Of a stretch of 64,000 nucleotides of DNA, positions 1 through 8,562 are shown one piece after another; the first letter of the stretch is position 1, and every line of letters begins with the position of its first letter. Made by a program: the position numbers and the translations under genes. The DNA comes from Amazonocrinis nigriterrae CENA67 (GTDB taxonomy: Bacteria > Cyanobacteriota > Cyanobacteriia > Cyanobacteriales > Nostocaceae), in assembly GCF_016056305.1 (NCBI RefSeq), contig NZ_JAECZC010000086.1:130945-194944 (forward strand), written 5' to 3'. Below the pieces are notes generated by a model, which had not been told where the DNA came from, searched no databases, and saw only the letters and a list, made by a program, of their open reading frames with translations.

Positions 1-1
1 C

Positions 2-502
2 GAAAAAGCGATCGCAGAATTTGGTCAAATCGATATCTTGGTAAATGCGGCTGGTGCTGGCATCCTCAAGCCTTACAATAGCGTGGAACCCGCTGATTTG
101 GACAAGATGTTAGATGTCAACCTCAAAGGCAGCTTCTACACCACTCAAGCCGCGGCTGAAGAAATGCAAAAGCGCAAATCTGGTCACATCTGCAACGTTG
201 TGGGAATTTTGGGCAAGCATTCAATGGCAATGGCAGCAGCTTACTCAGCTTCTAAGTTTGGTGTAGTTGGTTTCAGCAAGTGCATGGCAGAAGAACTTAA
301 GCGCTTTGGTATCAAATTCACCTTATTTTATTTTGGTGGCATAGATTCTCCTTTCTGGGATAATGTCAGTTTGAAGGTAGATAGAAAAAAAATGCTCAGT
401 CCCGAAACTGCTGCCAATGCCATTTTCTACGCTTTGTCTGCTGAACCCCAAGCTGTACCAATGGAAATTAACATTCAGCCTGATAGTCATCTATTTTTCT
501 AG
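2..502 (+). CDS. short-chain dehydrogenase/reductase (SDR), C-terminal part
   Basis: The reading frame is open from the window edge, so the N-terminal Rossmann glycine motif lies outside. Visible are an ILVNAAG segment (the NAG motif of classical SDRs), a VVGILG strand that normally carries the catalytic Ser region, and the catalytic pair in AAYSASKFG (YxxxK). It is followed by the usual KCMAEELKRFGI helix. SDRs of this kind reduce or oxidise hydroxyl/keto groups with NAD(P)H in the cytosol. Substrate cannot be told. The ATG at 38 is internal, not the true start. The gene precedes hppD by 115 bp on the same strand, but linkage of function is not shown. Confidence 0.9.
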   Translation, partial: EKAIAEFGQIDILVNAAGAGILKPYNSVEPADLDKMLDVNLKGSFYTTQAAAEEMQKRKSGHICNVVGILGKHSMAMAAAYSASKFGVVGFSKCMAEELKRFGIKFTLFYFGGIDSPFWDNVSLKVDRKKMLSPETAANAIFYALSAEPQAVPMEINIQPDSHLFF

Positions 503-617
503 TTTCGAGAAGGTTTGAGTCTATCGGTATAATTCTTGCTTAGGAAGGACTTGATAATCTAGCAAAAGAGGCAAAATTTACAAATATAAAAGCTTTTGTG
601 CTTGATTTTCAGGATTT

Positions 618-1676
618 ATGGAAATTGCTCACGTTCACTTCTATGTAGAAGATGCCAAACTGTGGCGGGATTGGTTTGTACACTATCTTGGGTTTAAAGC
701 AGTAGCCAGTGGTATGAGTTCGTTTCACACTTGCACAGAAGCTGTGCAAAACGGTGTAGTCTACTTTTTACTGTCTTCGCCGCTTTTACCCACAAGTCCA
801 GTTGCTGAGTTTCTGCGTCAACATCCACCTGGCGTGGCAGATGTCGCTTTTGCAGTAGAAGATGTGGAAGCAGCGATCGCCCAAGCCCAAGCACACGGTG
901 CTACAATCTTACAACCCATCACTGAACAGCAGTTTGGTCAAGTCTCCCTCAAATGTGGCAAAATTGCTGCTTGGGGCGGATTGACTCATACGTTGATAGA
1001 AAAGTCATTTGTCAGTTGTCAGTTGTCAGTTGTCAGTTGTCAATGGCAATTAACAACTGACAACAATTTTACAACCATAGATCACATAGTACTGAACGTG
1101 GCAATCGGTGAATTGGAGCTTGCTGTCGATTGGTATAAAAATATTCTAGGTTTTCAGCCTCAGCAAACTTTTAAAATTCAAACTGATCGCTCTGCTTTGC
1201 ATAGCCAAGTGATGATTTCGCGCAACGGCAGGGTACAATTACCAATTAATGAACCTGCTTCTAGTAATTCCCAAATTCAAGAATTTTTAGATATCAACCG
1301 AGGCCCAGGAATTCAACACATTGCTTTACGGACATCTAATCTCAAAAATGCGATCGCTCAATTTCGGGCGTGTGGTTTATCTTTACTTTCAGTCCCCGAA
1401 AGCTATTATACCCAGCTAAAAAAGCGGCCAGGACTGCCATTATCATCTCAGGAATTGGAAGCGATCGCCCAACAAGAAATTCTTGTGGACTGGAAAGAAG
1501 ATGCCCAAAATGCAGTGCTATTGCAAATCTTTACTCACCCTATTTTTGAACAGCCAACTTTTTTCTTTGAATTTATCGAACGCCGTTCCCAAGCTCAAGG
1601 TTTTGGCGAAGGTAACTTTCGCGCTTTATTTGAAGCTATTGAAAGCGAACAAATCAAACGCGGTACTTTGAAATAG
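618..1676 (+). CDS. hppD: 4-hydroxyphenylpyruvate dioxygenase
   Basis: Converts 4-hydroxyphenylpyruvate to homogentisate, the entry to tocopherol/plastoquinone-type head groups and tyrosine breakdown. The 352-residue protein has the two vicinal-oxygen-chelate halves of the family. The C-terminal half holds the iron ligands expected: His in IDHIVLN (about residue 156), His in GIQHIALRT, and Glu in FFFEFIERR near the end. Residues about 132-150 (FVSCQLSVVSCQWQLTTDNN region) sit in the linker between the halves and are encoded by a heptamer repeat array (1009-1072), so they look like a late in-frame insertion that the fold tolerates. Start ATG 618 gives the usual N-terminus (MEIAHVHFYVED). Cytosolic. 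Identification is firm; activity with the insert is inferred from the intact frame and ligands. Confidence 0.93.
   Translation: MEIAHVHFYVEDAKLWRDWFVHYLGFKAVASGMSSFHTCTEAVQNGVVYFLLSSPLLPTSPVAEFLRQHPPGVADVAFAVEDVEAAIAQAQAHGATILQPITEQQFGQVSLKCGKIAAWGGLTHTLIEKSFVSCQLSVVSCQWQLTTDNNFTTIDHIVLNVAIGELELAVDWYKNILGFQPQQTFKIQTDRSALHSQVMISRNGRVQLPINEPASSNSQIQEFLDINRGPGIQHIALRTSNLKNAIAQFRACGLSLLSVPESYYTQLKKRPGLPLSSQELEAIAQQEILVDWKEDAQNAVLLQIFTHPIFEQPTFFFEFIERRSQAQGFGEGNFRALFEAIESEQIKRGTLK
1009..1072. repeat. heptamer (TTGTCAG) tandem repeat with inverted copy, inside hppD
   Basis: Four to five tandem copies of TTGTCAG are followed, after a short spacer (AATGGCAATTA), by an inverted copy AACTGACAAC, so the insert can fold as a hairpin. 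It lies in frame within hppD and adds about 20 residues. The same heptamer family occurs in intergenic DNA at 21618-21648 and near 45955. Confidence 0.9.
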
Positions 1677-1817
1677 AGTAGGTATTTATTCGATTTCAGT
1701 CAATGTTAAAGTTTCGCAAATTCTAACAAATTTGCGAAAATAGAAAATTTTTTGCTAAAAGACCTATGCTGCCAGTATCTAGGTTATTCTCTTACGAAAA
1801 TAACCAAAGAGAGCGAG

Positions 1818-1979
1818 ATGGAACCAACTACAGAACAGTTGAGAGCATTTTACAGTACATGCGTCAGAGCCAGTAATATGCTTCAACCTATCAATGTTGT
1901 ACGACTGGACGAAAGAACAAAGCGGATATACGTTTTAATTGGCGACACAATACAAATAGAGATATATCCAAATGGTTAG
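1818..1979 (+). CDS. small conserved cyanobacterial protein (DUF6888-like)
   Basis: A 53-residue protein starting MEPTTEQLRAFY and ending in VLIGDTIQIEIYPNG. The ATG at 1818 is preferred over the upstream in-frame TTG because a purine-rich GAGAGCGAG lies just before it and the family resemblance starts there. From memory it matches a small cyanobacterial family annotated DUF6888, usually paired with a DUF6887 gene, as here 11 bp downstream. Function is unknown; the pairing of two tiny genes recalls toxin-antitoxin modules but nothing in the sequence proves that. Confidence 0.7.
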   Translation: MEPTTEQLRAFYSTCVRASNMLQPINVVRLDERTKRIYVLIGDTIQIEIYPNG

Positions 1980-1990
1980 GTGACGTTTCC

Positions 1991-2176
1991 ATGACTAAAC
2001 CTGATTATCAAGCCATGTCAGATGATGAATTAAGAGATTGGGTCAGATATCACCCACAAGACACCGAGGCATTCCATATTTTAATGGACAGGTTAGACCA
2101 GCGACCAAAAATTATCACTCGCACTGATGAAGAATTTGAAACCGAGTTAAAAAGACGTATTAACCAAGCTAATTGA
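1991..2176 (+). CDS. small conserved cyanobacterial protein (DUF6887-like)
   Basis: A 61-residue acidic protein (MTKPDYQAMSDDELRDWV...). The MSDDELRxWVRxHPxDTEAFHxLMDRL pattern is typical of a small family often annotated DUF6887 and found beside DUF6888 genes in filamentous cyanobacteria. It starts 11 bp after the preceding small gene, so the two are very likely co-transcribed. No catalytic motif is visible. The function is unknown. Confidence 0.75.
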   Translation: MTKPDYQAMSDDELRDWVRYHPQDTEAFHILMDRLDQRPKIITRTDEEFETELKRRINQAN

Positions 2177-2326
2177 AAGTAAATTCAAATTAGTGGAAAA
2201 CCAGTATTGTGTTGACTGATGAATGATAACGGTCATCGGTCAACAGCCTTAACTAATAATTATGCACTTTAGATGTGCTTTAGCTTATAAAATAATTTAA
2301 TAAAAATTAACATTTGCTTTCCGCCG

Positions 2327-3019
2327 ATGCTGAGACTAATTACTGACTTCGACGGCCCGATTATTGATGTTTCTGAACGCTACTACCGTGTGTATCAATT
2401 TTGTCTGGAGAAAACCAAACGCCCAGACCAACCAGTGCAACAACTTTCTAAAGCGGAATTTTGGCAACTCAAGCGATCGCGAATTCCCGAAAAACAAATT
2501 GCTTTAAATTCTGGTTTAGACGAAGCGCAAGCACAGGAATTTGCTCAGTTGCGGCGAAAAACAGTGCATACACAACCATACTTTGAGTATGATACCCTCG
2601 CTTTGGGTGCTGTGGAGGCACTGTTAAAAATTCAACAAGCTGGCATTGATTTGGCAGTGATGACAATGCGCCGAGTTTGGGAACTAGACTATGCTTTCAA
2701 AAAATATGATTTAGCGAGATTTTTCCCAGAAAATCGCTGTTATTGCCTCAGCAACGACTACGTAAAAACTCGTGACATTGATGATAAGCCTTTATTGATG
2801 GCTAGGGCACTAGAAGAACTACCACATATACCTAATACCTGGATGGTGGGAGATACGGAAGCTGATATCACTGCTGCAAAAAAACATAATATTAAAGTGA
2901 TGGCTGTGGAGTCTGGTATCCGCGATCGCACACAATTGGAACTTTACCAACCCGACTTGATTGTTAAAGATTTGAGCTTCGCTGTAGAGTTAATCCTAGG
3001 GTTTAAGGCATCACTTTAA
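2327..3019 (+). CDS. HAD-superfamily hydrolase
   Basis: A 230-residue soluble protein with the HAD motifs in order: motif I near the N-terminus (ITDFDGPIIDVS, nucleophile in DFDG), motif II in AVMTMR (Thr), and motif IV in WMVGDTEADITAAKKH with the metal-binding Asp pair. The helical cap lies between residues 15 and 90. The arrangement is that of phosphoglycolate-phosphatase-like enzymes, which hydrolyse small phosphate esters in the cytosol, but the real substrate cannot be predicted. It is transcribed alone and followed by a small hairpin at 3042-3068. Confidence 0.88.
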   Translation: MLRLITDFDGPIIDVSERYYRVYQFCLEKTKRPDQPVQQLSKAEFWQLKRSRIPEKQIALNSGLDEAQAQEFAQLRRKTVHTQPYFEYDTLALGAVEALLKIQQAGIDLAVMTMRRVWELDYAFKKYDLARFFPENRCYCLSNDYVKTRDIDDKPLLMARALEELPHIPNTWMVGDTEADITAAKKHNIKVMAVESGIRDRTQLELYQPDLIVKDLSFAVELILGFKASL

Positions 3020-3041
3020 TCATCAAAAACTTACATCAAAA

Positions 3042-3068
3042 CTCCCCTCTCTATCAGAGAAAGGGGAG
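3042..3068 (+). terminator. possible terminator hairpin after the HAD gene
   Basis: CTCCCC and GGGGAG arms enclose inner TCTCT/AGAGA arms, giving an 11-bp interrupted stem 23 bp after the stop codon. There is no strong T-run behind it, so it may instead be one of the dispersed hairpin repeats of such genomes. Confidence 0.4.
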
Positions 3069-3215
3069 AAGGAATTAAGATATTGCTGAGTTGTCTTTTG
3101 TCTTGAGTTGGTTTGTTTGAACGTAGCAGCTATGCAATTAGACAACTATACCAATTGCTCACAAGCAATCTGAAATCCACAAAACATAGCTACTTTGCCA
3201 CAATCTTCAAGGAAT

Positions 3216-3842
3216 TTAACGTAGAAAGCTACTAACCAACCACAACAATATAAAAGTCAGTACGGTAGAAAATTGATTCGGGCTGAGGTTGATAAATTGT
3301 ATTTGCGGTAAAAGCCAGTTAGCAACTATTCCCCCGATAATTAAGCCCGTTATTAGTCCACATAATGTCAACAAAATTGCTCGGCCAAATCTACCTTCTT
3401 TGCGATTGAGAAAGTAGATACTAATTCCTACCCCAACTACTAACACCAACTGTAAAACTTGATCGCCAGCAGCTTGGTAAAAGACGCTAATAGCACTCAA
3501 ACCCAAGTACCAGGCTCCTGGTAGCAGTACATCTGTGGGCGTTGGCTGATCCAGAATGCTTTGCAGCCAGGCGGGTGACTGCTCACGAGTAACTGGACTT
3601 TCTTTTTGAGGCGATTGCACTCTAGCTTCTGGAAACCGAATACGCTCTGGCACTTTTATTTTACCTTCTTGGCGCATCCGTAAGCGATCCATTAAAATCG
3701 CATCGTAAGCTGCTTCAATTACCTCTATACTCTTGCCATCGCCACTATACTGCTCCAATAGGCGATTGCGAGCATCCTGTATCTCATCGAAGCTAGCATC
3801 TTCTGATACCCCAAGTTTGTCGTAGGGATTTTGATCGCTCAT
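3216..3842 (-). CDS. CPP1-like J-domain-related membrane protein
   Basis: A 208-residue protein with a degenerate J-like domain at residues 1-75 (NPYDKLGVSEDASFDEIQDARNRLL then a YDAIL helix). It lacks the HPD tripeptide of true DnaJ proteins. Three to four hydrophobic segments follow from about residue 103 to the C-terminus (LLPGAWYLGL, LVLVVGVGISIYF, ILLTLCGLITGLIIGGIV, VLTFILLWLVSSF). This is the layout of cyanobacterial/plastid CPP1-like proteins; the plant member stabilises protochlorophyllide oxidoreductase. A role as a membrane-bound chaperone in this organism is inferred from that family. It ends close to the HAD gene, convergently. Confidence 0.85.
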   Translation of the reverse strand: MSDQNPYDKLGVSEDASFDEIQDARNRLLEQYSGDGKSIEVIEAAYDAILMDRLRMRQEGKIKVPERIRFPEARVQSPQKESPVTREQSPAWLQSILDQPTPTDVLLPGAWYLGLSAISVFYQAAGDQVLQLVLVVGVGISIYFLNRKEGRFGRAILLTLCGLITGLIIGGIVANWLLPQIQFINLSPNQFSTVLTFILLWLVSSFLR

Positions 3843-4514
3843 GGGAGTTTATACTTCAGCCTTAGTCACGGGCAGTTTATCACTTAGAGTAAAACAAATT
3901 TAGGTTTTACCCAGATCGAAACTAGACGTGTCGATCTATATTTATGCTCTACCAGGATAGTAGCACGGGTTAGATTAACCTGGAAATTTTAACTACAGCC
4001 ACTTTAACATATTGCCATAACTCCGTGTATCCCCTCATGTCGTTGGTCAGTGAGGGCTTTACTCTAGAATTTGAACTAGGCATACCTAAAGCGTCTTTTT
4101 CATGAAAAAATCAAGTTTTTTGTTTCAAATTTGGCAGTTTACCGTACCTTGACGATTTTTGGTGAATTATCCGCAAAGTAGCTGGTGGTGTCGATTCACA
4201 TATAGATTTAGAATTGAAAAGTTTTAAATCTCCATGTTGGGATAGGAACGTCTCCTAGATTACCGAACTACTATGGCTAATTTCTGAATATACCGCAACT
4301 AGCGATCAAGTTAGTAATTACAATCACTCTATTCGAGTAATGCATAACTAACTAAATCTTGATGCCTTCATTGGAAAGAATCCTGATTACACTATTATTT
4401 GGATAATCTGGAAATTCATTTCCAGCCCTTGTAGATTCTTAAATAAAGCCCCAAAATGGAAACTGCGTTTTTACGCAATCCTCCTGTTAATCTTACGAAT
4501 TTTTGTGCAAAGTG
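3843..4514. other. non-coding region between divergent genes
   Basis: About 670 bp upstream of both the CPP1-like gene (minus) and the response regulator (plus). No plausible ORF, RNA gene or long repeat was seen. It presumably holds both promoters and a long leader for the regulator gene. Confidence 0.5.
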
Positions 4515-5240
4515 ATGGTCATGGCCCCTGCCAAGATTCTTGTAGTTGATGACGACCCAGCGGTTCGGAATTTAATCCAACGCTTTTTGATTAAGCAGAA
4601 CTATCAGGTGGAGGCTGCTGAGGATGGTAAAACAGCCTTAGCGTTATTTGAGCAATTTAACCCAGATTTGGTGATTCTAGATGTGAATTTACCAGATGTC
4701 ATTGGGTTTAACCTCTGCCAAGAGATGCAAAGTCGTAATGGTGTGTTTGTTCTCATGCTCACTAGTCGTGCGGATGAGGCTGACAAGATTCGCGGCTTTT
4801 CTAAAGGTGCTGATGACTATCTCACCAAGCCTTTTGGACTGGGAGAGTTAGAAGTCAGAGTAGCAGCTATTTTGAGGCGTCAGCGGGTTGTGACTACTGC
4901 TGAACAAAAACGCCTAATATTTGAAAAGCTGATGATCGATCCAGTACGACGGGAGGTATCACTGAATAACCAACCAGTACCCCTGACCGCTCTGGAGTTT
5001 GACTTGTTGCATTTTCTAGCCAGCCATCCTGGCCGAGTCTGGCGACGAGCAGAGCTGATTCAAGAAGTTTGGGATTATGAATATGTTGGCGACCAGCGAG
5101 TTGTAGATGTGCATATAGGTCAGATTCGCAAGAAAATTGAAGTTGATGCTAGCCAACCAGCATTAATTCAAACTGTACGTGGTGTGGGATATAAATTTGA
5201 ATGTCCTACTCACTCCCAACAGTTGGAAACCAGTTCTTGA
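4515..5240 (+). CDS. OmpR-family two-component response regulator
   Basis: Receiver domain (residues about 1-120) with the acidic pocket in VVDDDP, phospho-acceptor Asp in LVILDVNLP, the conserved Thr/Ser region in MLTSR and Lys in YLTKPFG. A winged-helix DNA-binding domain follows (about 135-235: LTALEFDLLHFLASHPGRV ... VVDVHIGQIRKKIE ... TVRGVGYKF). It therefore acts as a phosphorylation-controlled transcription factor. Candidate starts are ATG 4515 and ATG 4521, with no clear Shine-Dalgarno for either; the conserved part begins at MAPAKILVVDDD, so 4521 is equally possible. There is no sensor kinase next to it, so its partner and regulon are unknown. It does not look like RpaA or RpaB. Confidence 0.9.
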   Translation: MVMAPAKILVVDDDPAVRNLIQRFLIKQNYQVEAAEDGKTALALFEQFNPDLVILDVNLPDVIGFNLCQEMQSRNGVFVLMLTSRADEADKIRGFSKGADDYLTKPFGLGELEVRVAAILRRQRVVTTAEQKRLIFEKLMIDPVRREVSLNNQPVPLTALEFDLLHFLASHPGRVWRRAELIQEVWDYEYVGDQRVVDVHIGQIRKKIEVDASQPALIQTVRGVGYKFECPTHSQQLETSS

Positions 5241-5825
5241 ATCACATAGTCTCTAGTCCAGAGTTTTTAAATTATGAACTCTCGACTTTTGACGTAAATC
5301 AATAAGTTACTGTTAAATTGAGTAAAAAATCATTTCAAACCCTTGATTTTAAACCAACTTTCTGCGGCTAAAGGGATTTGAATGAAAAACATGGTCATGC
5401 CTGGGGGAATCCCTACCCTATGCTACTGCAAGCTAGTTTGCATCTACGATAATCGCAAAGGGCTAGCTTGGATGCTCATTCCTGACTAAGGAATGGCGCA
5501 GAATCGGCAATCAGGAAATCTCCTGCGAACTGTTCCCTACCTCATTGCCGTGCATCTACGCACAATTTGATGATTTGTCTGGGCTTAAGAGTAGGCATTG
5601 TATTTTTATTTTTCAAAATGGCAAAATAGCAAGAATATCACTTGTGTTTTTGTTGTGATATTGCCCCAACTTGGCGATCGCTTGCTTTAAATACAATCCA
5701 TCGATGGGGCACTGTATACCGCACTCATCAGGTATGAGCCAGAATAGCATTACTTATCTGTACCAGGACTTTGAAGTGCCTGGTATTTTAGCTATTTCTG
5801 GCGAATTAGTGCAAAATATTTATAT
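5241..5825. other. non-coding region with short repeated words
   Basis: No gene is convincing. The block contains two copies of TGCATCTACG (about 5440 and 5550) in a G/C-richer patch (5380-5560) that stands out from its AT-rich surroundings and could be a small RNA. This is only an impression of composition and repeated words. Confidence 0.3.
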
Positions 5826-6023
5826 TTAGCTGTGGTGAAACAAAGTTTCCAAATATACACGGGCAGCGCGGCGATCGCTATCTCCATTTTGGAGTAAAAA
5901 TAGTGACAATGCTGCTGTCAATACTCGGTTTTGATCCCAATCGGGATGTGTTTCTAAGTACTTTTTCAGGGATTCATCGAGTGTTTCGGGAATTTCTGTA
6001 AAGATGCTAACCGTTGCTTTCAT
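5826..6023 (-). CDS. DUF2811-family small protein
   Basis: A 65-residue protein starting MKATVSIFTEIPETLDESLKKYLETHPDWDQNRVLTAALSLFLLQNG. The start at 6023 is chosen because AGAAGGAAAA lies about seven bases upstream; an in-frame start eight codons earlier has no such site. The sequence resembles the cyanobacterial DUF2811 family and has a ribbon-helix-helix-like look (beta strand followed by two helices), which would suit a DNA-binding antitoxin-like protein, but no partner gene is adjacent. Function is unknown. Confidence 0.8.
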   Translation of the reverse strand: MKATVSIFTEIPETLDESLKKYLETHPDWDQNRVLTAALSLFLLQNGDSDRRAARVYLETLFHHS

Positions 6024-6104
6024 GAGATTTTCCTTCTCTGAGGTCAATCAAGAGGGAGATATTTAGTGTGTCAGACTGCCTAACAATCTGTGCCAACAGT
6101 TGAG

Positions 6105-6157
6105 TTGGGAATTGGGAATTGGGAATTGGGAATTGGGAATTGGGAATTGGGAATTGG
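6105..6157. repeat. tandem heptamer TTGGGAA, about 7.5 copies
   Basis: Perfect head-to-tail copies of TTGGGAA in an intergenic position. Short tandemly repeated repetitive (STRR) heptamers are characteristic of filamentous cyanobacterial genomes. Confidence 0.95.
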
Positions 6158-6184
6158 ATTCTACTACTTAGTCATCACATCTGG

Positions 6185-6216
6185 CCCATTACCCATTACC
6201 CATTACCCATTACCCA
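6185..6216. repeat. tandem heptamer CCCATTA, about 4.5 copies
   Basis: A second, different heptamer array 28 bp after the TTGGGAA array, again perfect and intergenic. Confidence 0.95.
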
Positions 6217-6468
6217 GTCCCTAGTCCCCAGCCCCTAACTAGTTGAACAGACTAAAAAAAAGGCAAGCCGCATCATTGTGCGGCAAGAGGGGGTGGGTTT
6301 GTCAATGCTGCGAAATGTTAACAAGGCTTGTATAAAAAATATTTTTCTACGCAATCATCAGCATTTTGAACTATTTTTTGTTACATTTCTTAATTTAAAC
6401 TCAGTTTTTCCTGTCTCTTGCCTCTATAAGTCAAAAATCCCCAGTAAAACAGCAAGAGCCGATGACCT

Positions 6469-6532
6469 CGTAAAACATCTGTGGAAAACCTGTAAAATCT
6501 CTGTGGAAACCTTGTGGAATCAGTGAGGAAAA
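6469..6532 (+). promoter_or_regulatory. array of six DnaA-box-like 9-mers at exact 11-bp spacing
   Basis: Nine-base words start at 6469, 6480, 6491, 6502, 6513 and 6524: CGTAAAACA, TGTGGAAAA, TGTAAAATC, TGTGGAAAC, TGTGGAATC, TGAGGAAAA. TGTGGAAAA is the exact complement of the cyanobacterial DnaA box TTTTCCACA; the others differ by one to three bases. All face the same way, one helical turn apart, and AT-rich DNA follows (6540-6620). The surrounding 6218-6968 region has no credible gene. It could be an origin element, a DnaA-titrating site, or a chance 11-bp repeat. Confidence 0.5.
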
Positions 6533-6968
6533 TTGTAGTCAATGATAAGAATTGCAAAAATATTATTCTCTAATGAAATTTTAATGGCAGTAAATTTGCG
6601 CTAAAATTGTTGTAATTATCATAGTTAGCACTTAAGCAAACAATAGCCGAAACCCTGATTGTATGTAGCGTTAATTTATTAATTGCAGCTACAGTTGGTA
6701 GTTTTGCGTAAATTTAAATGCTGACTCCAAGTAAATCCCAAATCTAGATTTTGGTCATTGTGTAAATTCCTCTTGGAAGTTGGTACTAGTTTTACCCTTT
6801 TTGACACTGAGCTTCACTTGCCCTAGTTGGAAATACTTACTACAGGACTCCTATTTGATTTTTGAATTTTTCACAAATCAAACCGGATTTCTATAGATGA
6901 GGTTGCATAAATTTCCAGCGTACTCCCGATAATTTGACAAAACAACGTTAAGAATGTAGGGCAAGCTG

Positions 6969-7223
6969 ATGATAAAGATTGACCAGAAAGACAAAAACAA
7001 CTTTATTTGTCCTCGTAGTCGTTACTACGGTGGAATCAAGCTAGAAAACCTCATGTTTAATGCTAACCTACAAGAATTTGCTCATAAAGTTAGTTTCATT
7101 GCCAATTTAGAAACAGGTGGAAAACTCTCTCCTGAACAAGCTTACGAGCAGATCCAAACGCTTTGGAAAAAGTTGGAACACAGCAAAGAAGAACTGAAAA
7201 TAGGCATGAATAATATTAATTAG
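6969..7223 (+). CDS. small conserved cyanobacterial protein (DUF7219-like)
   Basis: An 84-residue soluble protein containing FICPRSRYYGGIKLENLMFNANLQEFA and NLETGGKLSPEQAYEQIQTLWKKLEHSKEEL. From memory this matches a conserved cyanobacterial family annotated DUF7219. It looks all-helical and charged, with no catalytic motif or signal peptide. It is separated from the stress island (opposite strand) by a short gap. Function is unknown. Confidence 0.75.
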   Translation: MIKIDQKDKNNFICPRSRYYGGIKLENLMFNANLQEFAHKVSFIANLETGGKLSPEQAYEQIQTLWKKLEHSKEELKIGMNNIN

Positions 7224-7378
7224 CTTGCCACATCTTAAATATATCAGGGCTAACAGTCATAAGATATGATTTTGAAAGAGTGATCGCTGCAATTCCCCAT
7301 CAATACAAATATGTACACATAAAGCGATAGCACAGGCAAGATGCCCGTGCTAATTTCACAACGATTGCGTCCAACTAT

Positions 7379-8287
7379 TTAGCCAATATGCTCAACTTTA
7401 ACTGAAGGCGCACCAACACCATTGCCTTGTGTTTGTGGAGTTTGGGCTGTACCGTGTAGTTTTAGATCAGGCTGCGGTGGGTTCGGTTCTGGGCCTAGGG
7501 GTTGGGGATTTGCAACATACTCAAATTCCCCTTTGCCATCGATTGAACGGCCTTTTGCCCAACGACCTTCGGCGCTATCATTGCCTTCGGAGTTATTCCA
7601 GAACTGATAGGCAAACTCACTCTTTCCATATTCATACGCGACATTGGGAACAACAGTCTCCTCAAACCCTTCACTTTTGAGATCTTCAATCGCTGCTAAC
7701 CACTGGTTTTGGTGCATCGTATCGCGGGCAATCATAAAGCTCAAGGTATCTTTCACCCCTGGATCATCTGTCATTTCATACAACCGTACAGCCTGCATGA
7801 GACCCTGAGATTCGGCATGGAGATTAGAACGAAAGTCTGCCAATAGGTTACCACTGGCGACAATGAAGCGACCGTTCCACGGGAAGCCAACACTGTCAGC
7901 GGGCAAAGCACCTCCACCTGAAACAATGGTATGTTGTGGATTCATAGCTGCGGTAATCACATCTCTTAGATTAGTACCTCCCATGACGGCACCCACAACT
8001 GGATCTTTTGCACCATCCTCTTGGTATTTGACTGGTGCTTTATCCAGCAGATGGGCGATCATCGTAGCTAGCATCTCGACGTGGCCAATTTCTTCAGTAC
8101 CAGTATCCAACAGCAAATCTCGGTATTTAGCAGGGCCTCGACAGTTCCAACCCTGAAACAGATACTGCATCATCACGGTCATTTCCCCTAAGCTACCTCC
8201 TACGAGTTCTTGTAGCTTCTTGGCATAAACAGGATCGGGATTTGTGGGAGGCGTGAAATACTGTAACCGCTTTCTGTGATAAAACAT
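7379..8287 (-). CDS. manganese catalase
   Basis: Dismutates hydrogen peroxide with a dimanganese centre in a ferritin-like four-helix bundle. Counting from MFYHRKRLQYF, the ligands fall at the same places as in the well-studied Lactobacillus enzyme: Glu35 (GEMTVMMQYLFQ), Glu66 and His69 (TEEIGHVEM), with further Glu (HAESQGLMQ) and His (RDTMHQNQW) later. The start at 8287 is preferred because GAGGAAC precedes it; an upstream in-frame extension of 12 codons has no site. The C-terminal tail (about 260-302) is Pro/Gln-rich, as in family members. Cytosolic. It opens a minus-strand stress island; in Anabaena such enzymes respond to salt and drying. Confidence 0.95.
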   Translation of the reverse strand: MFYHRKRLQYFTPPTNPDPVYAKKLQELVGGSLGEMTVMMQYLFQGWNCRGPAKYRDLLLDTGTEEIGHVEMLATMIAHLLDKAPVKYQEDGAKDPVVGAVMGGTNLRDVITAAMNPQHTIVSGGGALPADSVGFPWNGRFIVASGNLLADFRSNLHAESQGLMQAVRLYEMTDDPGVKDTLSFMIARDTMHQNQWLAAIEDLKSEGFEETVVPNVAYEYGKSEFAYQFWNNSEGNDSAEGRWAKGRSIDGKGEFEYVANPQPLGPEPNPPQPDLKLHGTAQTPQTQGNGVGAPSVKVEHIG

Positions 8288-8562
8288 TTTAGGTTCCTCG
8301 TTGATGACACATTGAATTAGCACTCATTCAGACTTTTCTGATGTTGTGAGTGAGTTGCTTATGTTTTCTAGGAAACCTATTAATTCTTTTCTGTTCATCA
8401 TTCTATAGTTACATAAAAAATACTTAAAAACTAAGTATATTGACTGAGGTAATATCATTCCCTGGCACAGTCATTAAATCTGTAAAATAAAGCAAAAGCC
8501 AGAGGTTTAGCCTCTGGCGAAATATTACAAACCTATATTGATAGAAAGTAAAAAATTACCTA

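Noticed and set aside
4515-5240. Naming the response regulator RpaA, RpaB or NrrA
   Set aside because: The sequence differs from RpaA and RpaB as I remember them, and I cannot verify any other name.
6278-6526. 82-codon open frame on the plus strand
   Set aside because: No ribosome site, odd composition, and it is crossed by the 11-bp DnaA-box-like array; no family resemblance.
6469-6620. Calling this region oriC outright
   Set aside because: No dnaA/dnaN beside it and no skew data; kept as a hypothesis only.
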